8,290 bases of DNA from Candidatus Omnitrophota bacterium (GCA_023246995.1 JAHFHI010000046.1:1-8290); one strand, 5' to 3'. Positions 1 to 6,697 are shown, counted from the first letter of the stretch. The notes: generated by a model from the sequence alone, not told the origin. Made by a program: numbers and translations.

Positions 1-138
1 GCATCGTCCCTCGGAGGAGCATCTCAAGGTGATGGGTTCGAGCTTGGCCGTACGGAGCGGATCTTATTGATCGTTTCTTATGTTGCTTCAGCCGTGGTTT
101 TTGCCGTTGTCTGGTTCCATTGGCCGGGGGCCCGGTGA
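1..138 (+). CDS. C-terminal end of an unrecognised membrane protein (partial)
   Basis: The first reading frame is open from the window edge to a TGA at 136-138 and encodes 45 residues. A charged stretch (ELGRTER) is followed by about 22 hydrophobic residues (ILLIVSYVASAVVFAVVWFHW) and a four-residue tail (PGAR). This looks like a C-terminal membrane anchor, with the preceding arginines suggesting a cytoplasmic side before it. The frame ends in a GTGA overlap with the most likely start of the next gene, and the same overlap recurs at 812-815, which supports it being real. In many dcw clusters ftsL or ftsI lies near here, but neither normally ends in a membrane segment, so I do not name it. The start and most of the protein lie outside the window. 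Function unknown. Confidence 0.55.
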   Translation, partial: ASSLGGASQGDGFELGRTERILLIVSYVASAVVFAVVWFHWPGAR

Positions 139-815
139 TTTCTAAAGCATGGAAGAAAAATTCCGCCTATTTCCCGGGGGTGACGCTTCTAATCCTTGGG
201 ATGGCCTTTGGCGGCTGCGGCACGCCCCGGGGGGATCTCGAACGCTTGAACCGGGAGCAGTCAGCCACTCTTGAGAGTCTTAGCCGGGAGATCAAGCGCC
301 TCAACCTTGAAATTACCGAACTGCTTGCCCAGTCCGGCACCGGGCTTTCGCAGGCCAAATCGGGTTTGGAAAAGGGCTTGCAGGGGGAGCTTTCACGGGG
401 GGAGCTTTCTTTGTCGGTCGGGGACCGCGGGCTTGTGGTGACCGTTCTCGACCGGGTTCTTTTTGATTCCGGCAAGGCCGTGCTCAAGCCCGAAGCGCGC
501 CGGACCCTGCAGGCGGTGGCTAAGGTTTTGAATTCGGAGGCGGCCGGACACAGTATTTACGTTGAAGGCCACACGGACAACCAGCCCATTCAAAGGTCCG
601 GCTGGCGCTCTAATTGGGAGCTCTCCATGGCACGGGCCGCCGAAGTGGTTCATTATTTTGCCGAGTCCTGTGCTTTGGCGCCCCAGAGGCTTGCGGCCAC
701 GGGCTATGGAGAGCATCAGCCGGTGGTGTCCAACGACACTCCGGAGGGGCGCGACAAGAACCGGCGGGTTGAAATCGTGGTTTCGCCTAAAAAAGTTGAG
801 GGGGTTAATTCGTGA
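135..815 (+). CDS. OmpA/MotB-type peptidoglycan-binding lipoprotein (Pal-like)
   Basis: Predicted envelope protein of 226 residues that would anchor a membrane to peptidoglycan. From the GTG at 135 the N-terminus has lysines (K4, K7, K8), a hydrophobic core and FGGC ending at Cys28. This is a lipoprotein-like signal, although Phe at -3 is atypical of a lipobox. Residues about 32-62 are heptad-rich (LERLNREQ to LNLEITELL), probably a short coiled coil. The OmpA C-terminal domain spans about 95-217: LFDSG, GHTDNQPI (145-152), the SNWELSMARA segment typical of MotB-like members, GYGE, and NRRVEI (209-214). In the family, the Asp of GHTD and the first Arg of NRR contact diaminopimelate. GTG 135 was chosen because it gives a GTGA overlap with the upstream stop and a compact signal peptide; an in-frame TTG at 120 is the alternative. 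It could be a Pal-like tether or a stator-like partner. Domain call firm, role inferred. Confidence 0.9.
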   Translation: MISKAWKKNSAYFPGVTLLILGMAFGGCGTPRGDLERLNREQSATLESLSREIKRLNLEITELLAQSGTGLSQAKSGLEKGLQGELSRGELSLSVGDRGLVVTVLDRVLFDSGKAVLKPEARRTLQAVAKVLNSEAAGHSIYVEGHTDNQPIQRSGWRSNWELSMARAAEVVHYFAESCALAPQRLAATGYGEHQPVVSNDTPEGRDKNRRVEIVVSPKKVEGVNS

Positions 816-1342
816 GTCTGATCAAGGCCGGTCCGGGAAGAGGGGCATTCCGGGGACTTTGGGTGATGGCGGGCATTCTTTTCCTGGGTTTTGGGATTGC
901 GGCAAGCGCTCCCTGGTGGCTTGGCGCCCAGGTGCGAAAGGCCGTGGAGCAGAGTCTTGAGATCCGGCTTAACGGGACCCTTGAACCTGTTTTTTTGAAA
1001 CCCGCTTTTAATCTCCGGGGCGCGGGGTTTACGTGGGAGGGCCGGGTTCGGTTGATCTCCGGGGACGTTTCGGTGCGTTACGACCCGTTTTTCCTGCTCA
1101 AAAGGGGAAATCTACGGGTGCGGATCTCCGGAGAGGCGCTTCAAATCCGTCTTGAGGGGGATTGGGCGAAGCTTCAGGGTGTCACCGACGCCCAATTGGA
1201 GCATCTCACCGCAGATCTTGGGCTTGACCGGAGCGGTGTCCGGGAAATTTACGCGATGGACGTAAAATCTTCACAATTTCAGTTTCAAATTGTTAAATCC
1301 GAAAATATAATAGACCTCCATACGCGGAGAAACTCGCCTTGA
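812..1342 (+). CDS. short AsmA-like single-pass membrane protein
   Basis: A 176-residue protein beginning with GTG in a GTGA overlap with the lipoprotein gene, with a GAGGGGG ribosome-binding site (798-804) seven bases upstream. Residues about 15-37 form one hydrophobic segment (LWVMAGILFLGFGIAASAPWWLG) after a basic N-terminus, so the rest is probably periplasmic. The segment at about 48-115 has the texture of AsmA/DUF748-type N-terminal regions: a short amphipathic helix, then alternating beta-strands with FNLRGAGFTWEGRVRL, SVRYDPFFLL, NLRVRISG and LQIRLEG. AsmA-family proteins are usually far longer and act in envelope lipid transport or outer-membrane assembly, so this would be an isolated N-terminal-type domain. 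The last 20 or so codons are much more AT-rich than the rest and carry a promoter-like sequence for murE. The CDS is convincing. The family assignment is tentative and no function can be given. Confidence 0.8.
   Translation: MSLIKAGPGRGAFRGLWVMAGILFLGFGIAASAPWWLGAQVRKAVEQSLEIRLNGTLEPVFLKPAFNLRGAGFTWEGRVRLISGDVSVRYDPFFLLKRGNLRVRISGEALQIRLEGDWAKLQGVTDAQLEHLTADLGLDRSGVREIYAMDVKSSQFQFQIVKSENIIDLHTRRNSP
1283..1311 (+). promoter_or_regulatory. candidate sigma-70-type promoter upstream of murE
   Basis: A perfect -10 hexamer TATAAT lies at 1306-1311, 17 bases after TTTCAA (1283-1288), a poor -35 matching the consensus at three of six positions. By hand count the 60 bases 1261-1320 contain 17 G or C (28%), against 35 (58%) in the preceding 60. 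Transcription would begin near 1318, about 20 bases before the murE TTG and still upstream of its GGAG ribosome-binding site. It lies inside the 3' end of the AsmA-like gene, so it would be an internal operon promoter. Predicted from sequence only. Confidence 0.4.
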
Positions 1343-2817
1343 AGATCGGCACTCTTTTTGATTCGATAGAAATTATTGAGAAAACGCATTGGGATCCCGC
1401 TCGCCCCGTGGGGAAGATCACGTCTGACTCCCGCGCGCTTGAACCGGGAGATGTTTTTGTCGCCTGCCCGGGTTCGCGCATGGACGGCCATGATTTTCTG
1501 GGCGAAGCCATCCTCGCCAAAGCGGCCGCGATTGTCTATGAACGGCCTGTTGAAATTCATATCCCCAAACAGGTGACGGCGCTCCGGGTTCCCGATTCCC
1601 AGGCGTGTCTGGCGATGCTCCTCGGCCGTTACTTCGGACATCCGGACCGCAAGGTCAAGCTCGCCGGAGTGACGGGGACGAATGGGAAAACGACGATTGC
1701 CTATCTCCTGCATCAGCTTCTTCGCGAGCGCGCGAAAGCCGCCTATATTGGCACCCTCTGGTATGAACTCCCGGGCTCCAAGGTTCCGTCGCTTAATACA
1801 ACGCCGGGCTCCGAAGTCCTTCTGCCGCTTTTAAAGGGGCTCGCTGATGAAAAAATTCCCTATTGCGTGATGGAAGTTTCTTCGCACGCGCTTCATCAAA
1901 AAAGAGTTTATGGCCTGGAATTTGAAGTCGCGATTTTTACCCAACTCACCCAGGATCATTTGGATTATCACCACGGCATGGAGGATTATTACGCGGCCAA
2001 GCGTCTTTTCTTCACAGCCTCCCCGGAGCCGCGCCAGATGCTGGTCAATGCGGATTGTCCCTACGGGCGGCGCATCCTGGGCGAGAAAGCCCGGGCCAAG
2101 TCTTTTAGCGTGCTCGGCCCGGCCGATTATCAGGCCTCCGACATCGAATCCTCCTTTCAGGGAAACCGTTTCCGCCTCCGTTTTCGCGGACGGGATGTGT
2201 CTTTTCAAATTCGCTTTCCGATGCTCCACAACGTGGCGAACGTCACGGCCGTTTTAGGGGCCCTTGACCTTATGGGTTTTGATCCCGAAGATTTTCGCGG
2301 GGTTTTAGCCGAAATCCCGGGAATTCCGGGCCGGCTCGAGCGCGTGAGCGGAGCCGACCAGTTCCAGGTGTTTGTCGATTACGCGCACACGCCGGATGCC
2401 ATTGAAAACGTGCTGCGGGAAGCCCGCAAGCTTGCGCCGCGGCGTGTGCTGACGCTTTTTGGCTGCGGCGGGGATCGCGATCGAAGCAAGCGTCCTCTTA
2501 TGGCCAAGGCCGCGTGTCGTTATTCCGATGTCGTGGTTCTGACCTCCGACAATCCGCGCTCGGAAGATCCCGAGCTTATCTTGCGCGATATCAAAAAAGG
2601 CATAAGCCCGGAAGCCGGAACGCAGGTGATCGAGATTCCGGAAAGGGCGGAAGCCATCGAAAGAATCCTTTCCCTTGCCGAACCCGGCGACGCGGTCTTC
2701 ATTCTGGGCAAGGGGCATGAAGATTACCAGATCATCGGGGATCGCAAGATCCCCTTTGACGACCGCATCGCCGTCCAGGAGTGCTTGAAAAGGAAGCATC
2801 GTGTTTTCCTTTCCTGA
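1339..2817 (+). CDS. murE: UDP-MurNAc-L-Ala-D-Glu:meso-DAP ligase MurE
   Basis: Cytoplasmic ATP-dependent Mur ligase adding the third residue, meso-diaminopimelate, to UDP-MurNAc-L-Ala-D-Glu. The 492-residue length is normal. An N-terminal UDP-substrate domain (about 1-105, with ITSDSRALEPGDVFVA) is followed by the central ATPase domain with P-loop GVTGTNGKTT (110-119), EVSSHAL (179-185) and YYAAK, whose Lys221 sits where the carbamylated lysine is found. The C-terminal domain carries FVDYAHTPDA, FGCGGDRDRSKRP, DNPR (404-407) and GKGHEDYQ (458-465). DNPR followed by SEDP is the signature of meso-DAP rather than L-Lys enzymes, which implies DAP-type peptidoglycan. The start is TTG at 1339, in a TTGA overlap with the upstream stop, with GGAG at 1326-1329 nine bases before it. 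The 3' end overlaps murF by 17 bases. Confidence 0.97.
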   Translation: MKIGTLFDSIEIIEKTHWDPARPVGKITSDSRALEPGDVFVACPGSRMDGHDFLGEAILAKAAAIVYERPVEIHIPKQVTALRVPDSQACLAMLLGRYFGHPDRKVKLAGVTGTNGKTTIAYLLHQLLRERAKAAYIGTLWYELPGSKVPSLNTTPGSEVLLPLLKGLADEKIPYCVMEVSSHALHQKRVYGLEFEVAIFTQLTQDHLDYHHGMEDYYAAKRLFFTASPEPRQMLVNADCPYGRRILGEKARAKSFSVLGPADYQASDIESSFQGNRFRLRFRGRDVSFQIRFPMLHNVANVTAVLGALDLMGFDPEDFRGVLAEIPGIPGRLERVSGADQFQVFVDYAHTPDAIENVLREARKLAPRRVLTLFGCGGDRDRSKRPLMAKAACRYSDVVVLTSDNPRSEDPELILRDIKKGISPEAGTQVIEIPERAEAIERILSLAEPGDAVFILGKGHEDYQIIGDRKIPFDDRIAVQECLKRKHRVFLS

Positions 2818-4189
2818 CGCGGCCCGGGCCCTCGGGGTGGATTTAAAATTCCCCGATCTAGCCTGCCGGGCCAAAGGGGCCTCTCTGGATTCCCGGACCC
2901 TTGAGCGGGGGAATCTCTTTATTGCTCTCAAAGGCGGCAAGGAAGACGGGCACCGTTATCTTGCAGCGGCTTTTGAAAAAGGGGCAAGCGGCGCTCTCAT
3001 TCATGAGGGCTACCTTAAAAACAGCAGCGTTTCCCTATCCGGGCTGCGCAATCTGCTTGTTTCGCGCGCTCCCGGCGAAGACCTTCTCAAACTCGCGGCC
3101 TGGCATCGCTCGAATTTTCATCCCCGGACGATCGCCGTCACCGGAAGCGTGGGCAAAACCAGCACCAAAGAATTTTTAGGTTACATCTTATCGCAAAGCC
3201 GCACGGTTCTCTCAAACCGGGGCAATTTTAATAATCACCTCGGGTTGCCGCTCACCCTGCTTGAATTAGAAGCCGGGCACGTATACTGCGTGGCCGAAAT
3301 CGGGGCCAATCATCCCGGCGAGATACGAATGCTCTCGGGACTCCTGAAGCCAAGCACGGCCGTGATTACCAAAATCGCGCCCGCGCATCTGGAGGGATTC
3401 GGTTCTCTGGAAGCCATTTATGACGCCAAGCTTGAAATTCTCGAATCCCTCCGGGCGGATGGCTGCGCGGTCTTGCCCGATGACGACGAAGTGCTTTTGA
3501 CAAAAGCCCGGAAGTTCGGGGTCAGGATCGTCACGGTTGGATTTACGGAGCGGGCCGATTATCGAATTTCTGACCTCAAGGCCGAAGCCGGCCGCGTGCA
3601 TTTCCGTCTCAACGGAAAGAAATACGCCTTCCCGGGCCTTGGCGGATTTTTGGCGCAGAACGCGGCCATGGCGCTTGCCGCGGCCTGCGAGTCGGGAGCC
3701 GGCGTGGAGACGCTTCCTGAATTTTGGCGGAATTTTTCACTCCCGCCTGGACGGTTTGAAGAAAAAGAGCTTCCCTCGGGCACGCGCGTCATTTTTGACG
3801 GCTATAACGCGAGCCCGGCAGCTTTTCAGGCCGCTCTGCGGGCTTATGACGCGCTTGAAGTCCGGGGCCGCAGGCTGCTTGTTTTTTCCGATATGCTGGA
3901 GCTCGGGGCCGATGAAAAAAAATATCACGAACAACTCGGGGAGTGGGTGGCGGCTTCGCAGATCGACCTTGTGATTGCCTACGGCTCACGGAGCCGCTGG
4001 GCGATTGATGCGGCGCGCAGCCGCAGGCCCGGGCTTGAAGCCCGCCATTTCGAAGAGGCTCCCGAAGCGGCCGGGTATTTGAAGCATATTTTGCGTTCCG
4101 ACGATGCGGTGCTTTTGAAGGCCTCGCGCGGCATGAAAATCGAAACGGTGCTTGAGCCCGAAGTTTTTACGGGCCGGCATTCGGCCTGA
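2801..4189 (+). CDS. murF: UDP-MurNAc-tripeptide:D-Ala-D-Ala ligase MurF
   Basis: Cytoplasmic ATP-dependent ligase that adds D-Ala-D-Ala to UDP-MurNAc-tripeptide, the last step before MraY. Its 462 residues fit the family. Visible landmarks are the N-terminal substrate domain (SLDSRTLERGNLFIALKG), P-loop TGSVGKTSTKE (114-124), NFNNHLGLPLTLL (142-154), EIGANHPGEI (166-175), HLEGFGS with the downstream AK at 209-210 (expected carbamylated lysine), and the C-terminal domain with FDGYNASPAAF, DMLELG (364-369) and LLKASRGMKIE. Two motifs depart slightly from the common form: DGYNASP where DSYNANP is usual, and SDMLELG where GDMLELG is usual. The start is GTG 2801, inside the end of murE (17-base overlap), with AGGA at 2791-2794 six bases upstream, so coupled translation is likely. 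Its stop codon lies in a terminator-like hairpin. Confidence 0.96.
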   Translation: MFSFPDAARALGVDLKFPDLACRAKGASLDSRTLERGNLFIALKGGKEDGHRYLAAAFEKGASGALIHEGYLKNSSVSLSGLRNLLVSRAPGEDLLKLAAWHRSNFHPRTIAVTGSVGKTSTKEFLGYILSQSRTVLSNRGNFNNHLGLPLTLLELEAGHVYCVAEIGANHPGEIRMLSGLLKPSTAVITKIAPAHLEGFGSLEAIYDAKLEILESLRADGCAVLPDDDEVLLTKARKFGVRIVTVGFTERADYRISDLKAEAGRVHFRLNGKKYAFPGLGGFLAQNAAMALAAACESGAGVETLPEFWRNFSLPPGRFEEKELPSGTRVIFDGYNASPAAFQAALRAYDALEVRGRRLLVFSDMLELGADEKKYHEQLGEWVAASQIDLVIAYGSRSRWAIDAARSRRPGLEARHFEEAPEAAGYLKHILRSDDAVLLKASRGMKIETVLEPEVFTGRHSA

Positions 4190-4197
4190 TCATTTTT
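4170..4197 (+). terminator. weak terminator-like hairpin at the end of murF
   Basis: Bases 4170-4176 (CGGGCCG) can pair with 4182-4188 (CGGCCTG) around a GCATT loop, giving seven pairs including one G-U. After four bases comes a run of five T (4193-4197). The stem contains the first two bases of the murF stop codon. The T-run is short and displaced from the stem, so at most partial termination or attenuation between murF and mraY is plausible. It could equally be a chance hairpin in GC-rich coding sequence. Confidence 0.25.
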
Positions 4198-4256
4198 ATG
4201 AAAGGAGAAGTTTTCGCGCACGCCCGCAAAAGCGGCGGATGCTAGAGCCTTAAGGC

Positions 4257-5342
4257 ATGCTTTATTTCCTTTTTCCCCTCCGGGAATTTTCCATATTTTT
4301 TAATTTATTCCGCTACATTACGTTTCGCTCGGCCGGGGCGAGCATTACGGCCTTTTTGCTTTCCCTGTGGCTCGGGCCCCGCGTGATCGAGTGGCTTAAG
4401 AAGATCAACATCACGGCCAATCAGAAGCGCGAACATGCCGAGCCGATCCACGCTTTTTTCGCGCATAAGGAAAAAGTTCCGACCATGGGGGGGATTCTGA
4501 TTGTGGCAAGCCTTGTGGCGGCCATGCTTTTATGGGGAAATCTCACGAATCGGTTCGTCTGGATTTTGATCCTCATCGTGGCGGGGTTCGGCGGGGTGGG
4601 GTTCCTCGATGATTGGATCAAGCTGCGTTCCAAAAGCTCGAAAGGGTTGAGCTCTCTGACCAAACTCCTGGGGCAGCTCGTGATCGGGTTCGCCATCGGG
4701 GTCTACTTATATATGGACCCCCAGTTTGACAAATGGCTGTATTTGCCCTTCCTTAAAAAAGGCGCCCTTTATATGGGGGTTGCATTCATTCCGTTTGTGG
4801 TGCTCGTGCTGGTCGGGTCTTCCAACGCGCTCAATCTGACAGACGGGCTGGACGGCCTTGCGATCGGCTGCACGCTTTTTACCGCAGGCTCGCTCGGGAT
4901 CATTGCGTACCTTGCCGGCCGGGCGGATTTCGCGACCTATCTTTCGATTCCCTATGTGCCCGAAGCCGGAGAAGCGGCGGTTTTTTGCGCCGCGCTTTTC
5001 GGCGCGAGCGCGGGTTTTTTGTGGTTTAATTGTTATCCGGCAGAGGTCATGATGGGTGACACCGGGTCGCTATCACTCGGCGGGGCTATCGGCACGGTCG
5101 CGGTGCTCCTTAAAAAAGAGTTTGTACTGATCATTGTCGGCGGAATTTTTGTTTGGGAGGCCCTTTCGGTGATGCTTCAGGTGGGGAGCTTCAAGATGTT
5201 TCGCCGGCGCATTTTCCGCATGTCGCCTTTTCACCACCATCTTCAACTGAAAGGCTGGCCGGAATCCAAAGTGACGATCCGGCTCTGGATCATCGCCATG
5301 ATCCTCGCGGTGGCGGGCTTGAGTACGCTCAAATTGCATTAA
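4257..5342 (+). CDS. mraY: phospho-MurNAc-pentapeptide-transferase MraY
   Basis: Integral inner-membrane enzyme that transfers phospho-MurNAc-pentapeptide from UDP to undecaprenyl phosphate, making lipid I. The 361-residue length is typical. The N-terminus (MLYFLFPLREF, then RYITFR) matches the usual MraY start and an in-frame TAA at 4251 excludes anything further upstream, so ATG 4257 is secure. Conserved features include KVPTMGGILI, FLDDWIK (Asp118, Asp119), SKGLSS, NLTDGLDGLA (Asp196, Asp199), GDTGSLSLGG (Asp268) and FHHHLQ (His326-328). These carry the aspartates and the histidine triad of the Mg2+-dependent active site. About ten hydrophobic segments are present, with an odd PYVPEAGEAAVF extracytoplasmic loop also common in the family. 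It follows murF after 67 bases. The nearest purine-rich element, TAAGG (4251-4255), is only one base from the ATG, so its ribosome-binding site is poor. Confidence 0.98.
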   Translation: MLYFLFPLREFSIFFNLFRYITFRSAGASITAFLLSLWLGPRVIEWLKKINITANQKREHAEPIHAFFAHKEKVPTMGGILIVASLVAAMLLWGNLTNRFVWILILIVAGFGGVGFLDDWIKLRSKSSKGLSSLTKLLGQLVIGFAIGVYLYMDPQFDKWLYLPFLKKGALYMGVAFIPFVVLVLVGSSNALNLTDGLDGLAIGCTLFTAGSLGIIAYLAGRADFATYLSIPYVPEAGEAAVFCAALFGASAGFLWFNCYPAEVMMGDTGSLSLGGAIGTVAVLLKKEFVLIIVGGIFVWEALSVMLQVGSFKMFRRRIFRMSPFHHHLQLKGWPESKVTIRLWIIAMILAVAGLSTLKLH

Positions 5343-5354
5343 AAGCGCTTGAAG

Positions 5355-5389
5355 TTCTTAATGGGTTAAGAAAGAAAACGGGTTAAGAA
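5355..5389 (+). promoter_or_regulatory. alternative hairpins in the mraY-murD leader
   Basis: TTCTTAA (5355-5361) is perfectly complementary to TTAAGAA at 5366-5372 (loop TGGG) and also to the second copy at 5383-5389, because the 3' arm lies in a tandemly repeated unit. The two seven-pair stems exclude each other. The structure is AU-rich, followed by a purine-rich stretch just before the murD ATG. Regulation of murD translation is possible but unproven. Confidence 0.3.
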
Positions 5390-5396
5390 AGAAAAC
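5363..5396. repeat. 17-bp perfect tandem duplication upstream of murD
   Basis: The unit GGGTTAAGAAAGAAAAC occurs twice head to tail without a gap, at 5363-5379 and 5380-5396, three bases before the murD ATG. The two copies are identical. The unit lies wholly between the mraY stop and the murD start. It contains the only purine-rich sequence available as a murD ribosome-binding site, since no GGAG-like motif is present. It may be a recent slippage duplication or a variable spacer. Confidence 0.95.
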
Positions 5397-5399
5397 ACG

Positions 5400-6692
5400 A
5401 TGCTGAAGGGAAAAAAAATAGCGGTGCTCGGACTGGGCGTGAGCGGGTTTGAGAGCGCCCGTTTTCTCCGCGCGAAGGGTTTTGAGGTCTTTGTCTCCGA
5501 TCAGGGAAGTTCCGCTTTGATTACAGAACGAGCGGGAGCGCTTGCCGGCATGGGCATTTCAGTCGAAACAGGCCGTCACAGCACGGAACGCATCCTCGAG
5601 TGTGACTGGATCCTTATTTCGCCCGGGATCCCGCCAACATCATCGGTTTACCGGGCGGCAGAGGCCAAAGGCATTCCTATTCTAAGTGAGATCGAGGCCG
5701 CAAGCTGGTTCTGTCCTTCTAAACGGGTGATTGCGGTGACCGGCTCCTCGGGAAAAACAACCGTCTCGACGCTTCTCGGACGGGTTTTTGAAAAGGCCTT
5801 GGGCCGAACGGTTGTCTGCGGCAACATCGGAAATCCCTGGATCGGGGAAATCTCCGGTCTTGGCGAGGGGGATACGGTGGTCCTCGAAGTCAGCTCTTTT
5901 CAATTGATGCACTGCCGCACGTTTAGGCCGGAGACTGGAATTCTTCTCAATCTAAGCCCGAATCACCAGGACTGGCATCGGGACATGCGGGAGTATGCCG
6001 CGGCCAAACTCCGGATTTTCGAATGTCAAAATTCCGGAGATCATGCTGTTTTGCGCCGGAAAGATCAGGAATCCTTTTTCCCCGGCTATGCCTTCAAAGC
6101 GTCCCGTCACTATTTCGGGGCGGATCCTTCGCTCAACCCCAATGAAGAAGTGGTGCGCCTGGCCGCCGGAATATATGAAGTCGATCCTCAAATGACGGAA
6201 GACGTTCTCCGTCACTTTGAAGGAATTGAACACCGGCTTGAGAAAGTGGCGCTTCTAAACGGTGTCCAATACATCAATGATTCCAAGTGCACGACTTCCG
6301 CTTCGCTTGCCTGGGCCCTTTCAAAGTTTCCGGACAAAAGCGTGGTCTTGATCGCGGGGGGACACCCCAAATCCGAGGACTTCGCCGAAGTCCGGGACCT
6401 TGTCGCCGCTAAAGTCAGGTATGCGGTTTTAATCGGCGAGGCCCGCCCTCTTTTAAGAAGGGCGTGGAAAGATGCCTGCCGGCAAAGCGAAGCCAATGAT
6501 TTTTCCGGGGCCGTCGCCGAAGCGCATCGCGTGGCTGCGGGCGGGGACACCGTCCTTCTTTCCCCGGCTTGCGCGAGTTTTGATATGTTTCGTAACTATG
6601 AAGAGCGCGGCCGGACTTTCAAAGCGCTCATCCGGGCCTTTGACCCTTCCCGCGAACCTGACCGGGCGGCACCCGCGCTCGTAAAGGACTAA
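5400..6692 (+). CDS. murD: UDP-MurNAc-L-Ala:D-Glu ligase MurD
   Basis: Cytoplasmic ATP-dependent ligase adding D-glutamate to UDP-MurNAc-L-Ala, before the MurE step. The 430 residues match the family. An N-terminal Rossmann-like domain (KKIAVLGLGVSG, 5-16; ISPGIPP, 73-79) binds the UDP moiety. The ATPase domain has VTGSSGKTT (113-121), EVSSFQL (163-169), NLSPNHQDWHRDMREYAAAK with Lys203 as the expected carbamylated lysine, and GIEHRLE. The C-terminal domain has NDSKCTTSAS (293-302), IAGGHPKSEDF and LSPACASFDMFRNYEERG (387-404). Identity is certain from the whole pattern, but several motifs are variant: Ser for the usual Asn in the P-loop, HQDWH for HLDRH-like, and SKCTT for SKATN. The ATG at 5400 follows the 17-bp duplication, lacks a clear Shine-Dalgarno sequence, and has an A8 run (5411-5418) shortly after it. 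Confidence 0.95.
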   Translation: MLKGKKIAVLGLGVSGFESARFLRAKGFEVFVSDQGSSALITERAGALAGMGISVETGRHSTERILECDWILISPGIPPTSSVYRAAEAKGIPILSEIEAASWFCPSKRVIAVTGSSGKTTVSTLLGRVFEKALGRTVVCGNIGNPWIGEISGLGEGDTVVLEVSSFQLMHCRTFRPETGILLNLSPNHQDWHRDMREYAAAKLRIFECQNSGDHAVLRRKDQESFFPGYAFKASRHYFGADPSLNPNEEVVRLAAGIYEVDPQMTEDVLRHFEGIEHRLEKVALLNGVQYINDSKCTTSASLAWALSKFPDKSVVLIAGGHPKSEDFAEVRDLVAAKVRYAVLIGEARPLLRRAWKDACRQSEANDFSGAVAEAHRVAAGGDTVLLSPACASFDMFRNYEERGRTFKALIRAFDPSREPDRAAPALVKD

Positions 6693-6697
6693 GGCAA

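Noticed and set aside
2..70. Alternative reading of the first bases in frame 2, ending at TGA 68-70, with a PSEEHL sequence loosely like the RsmH C-terminus.
   Set aside because: The typical NPRSRSAKLR ending of RsmH is missing, and this reading leaves 65 bases unexplained. Frame 1 gives a clear membrane segment and a GTGA overlap.
120..134. TTG at 120 as the start of the OmpA-domain lipoprotein.
   Set aside because: It adds five residues (MAGGP) with no better ribosome-binding site and a 19-base overlap. GTG 135 matches the 4-base overlap style of the operon. It cannot be fully excluded.
124..135. Self-complementary CCGG-GGGC-CCGG next to the GTG start of the lipoprotein gene.
   Set aside because: A four-pair stem in GC-rich sequence is expected by chance; there is no further evidence of regulation.
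2305..2940. Minus-strand open frame (211 codons) opposite murE/murF.
   Set aside because: Both plus-strand genes are certain here, and the minus-strand product has no domain, no membrane segment and no start context.
4166..4199. Possible promoter for mraY using TTTTAT (4194-4199) as a -10.
   Set aside because: Only four of six positions match, and the bases 17 upstream (GGGCCG) are not a -35 element.
6444..6464. Inverted repeat CGCCCT/AGGGCG with a T-rich loop in murD, resembling a terminator stem.
   Set aside because: It lies within a conserved coding stretch, has no following T-run, and transcription must continue into ftsW and murG.
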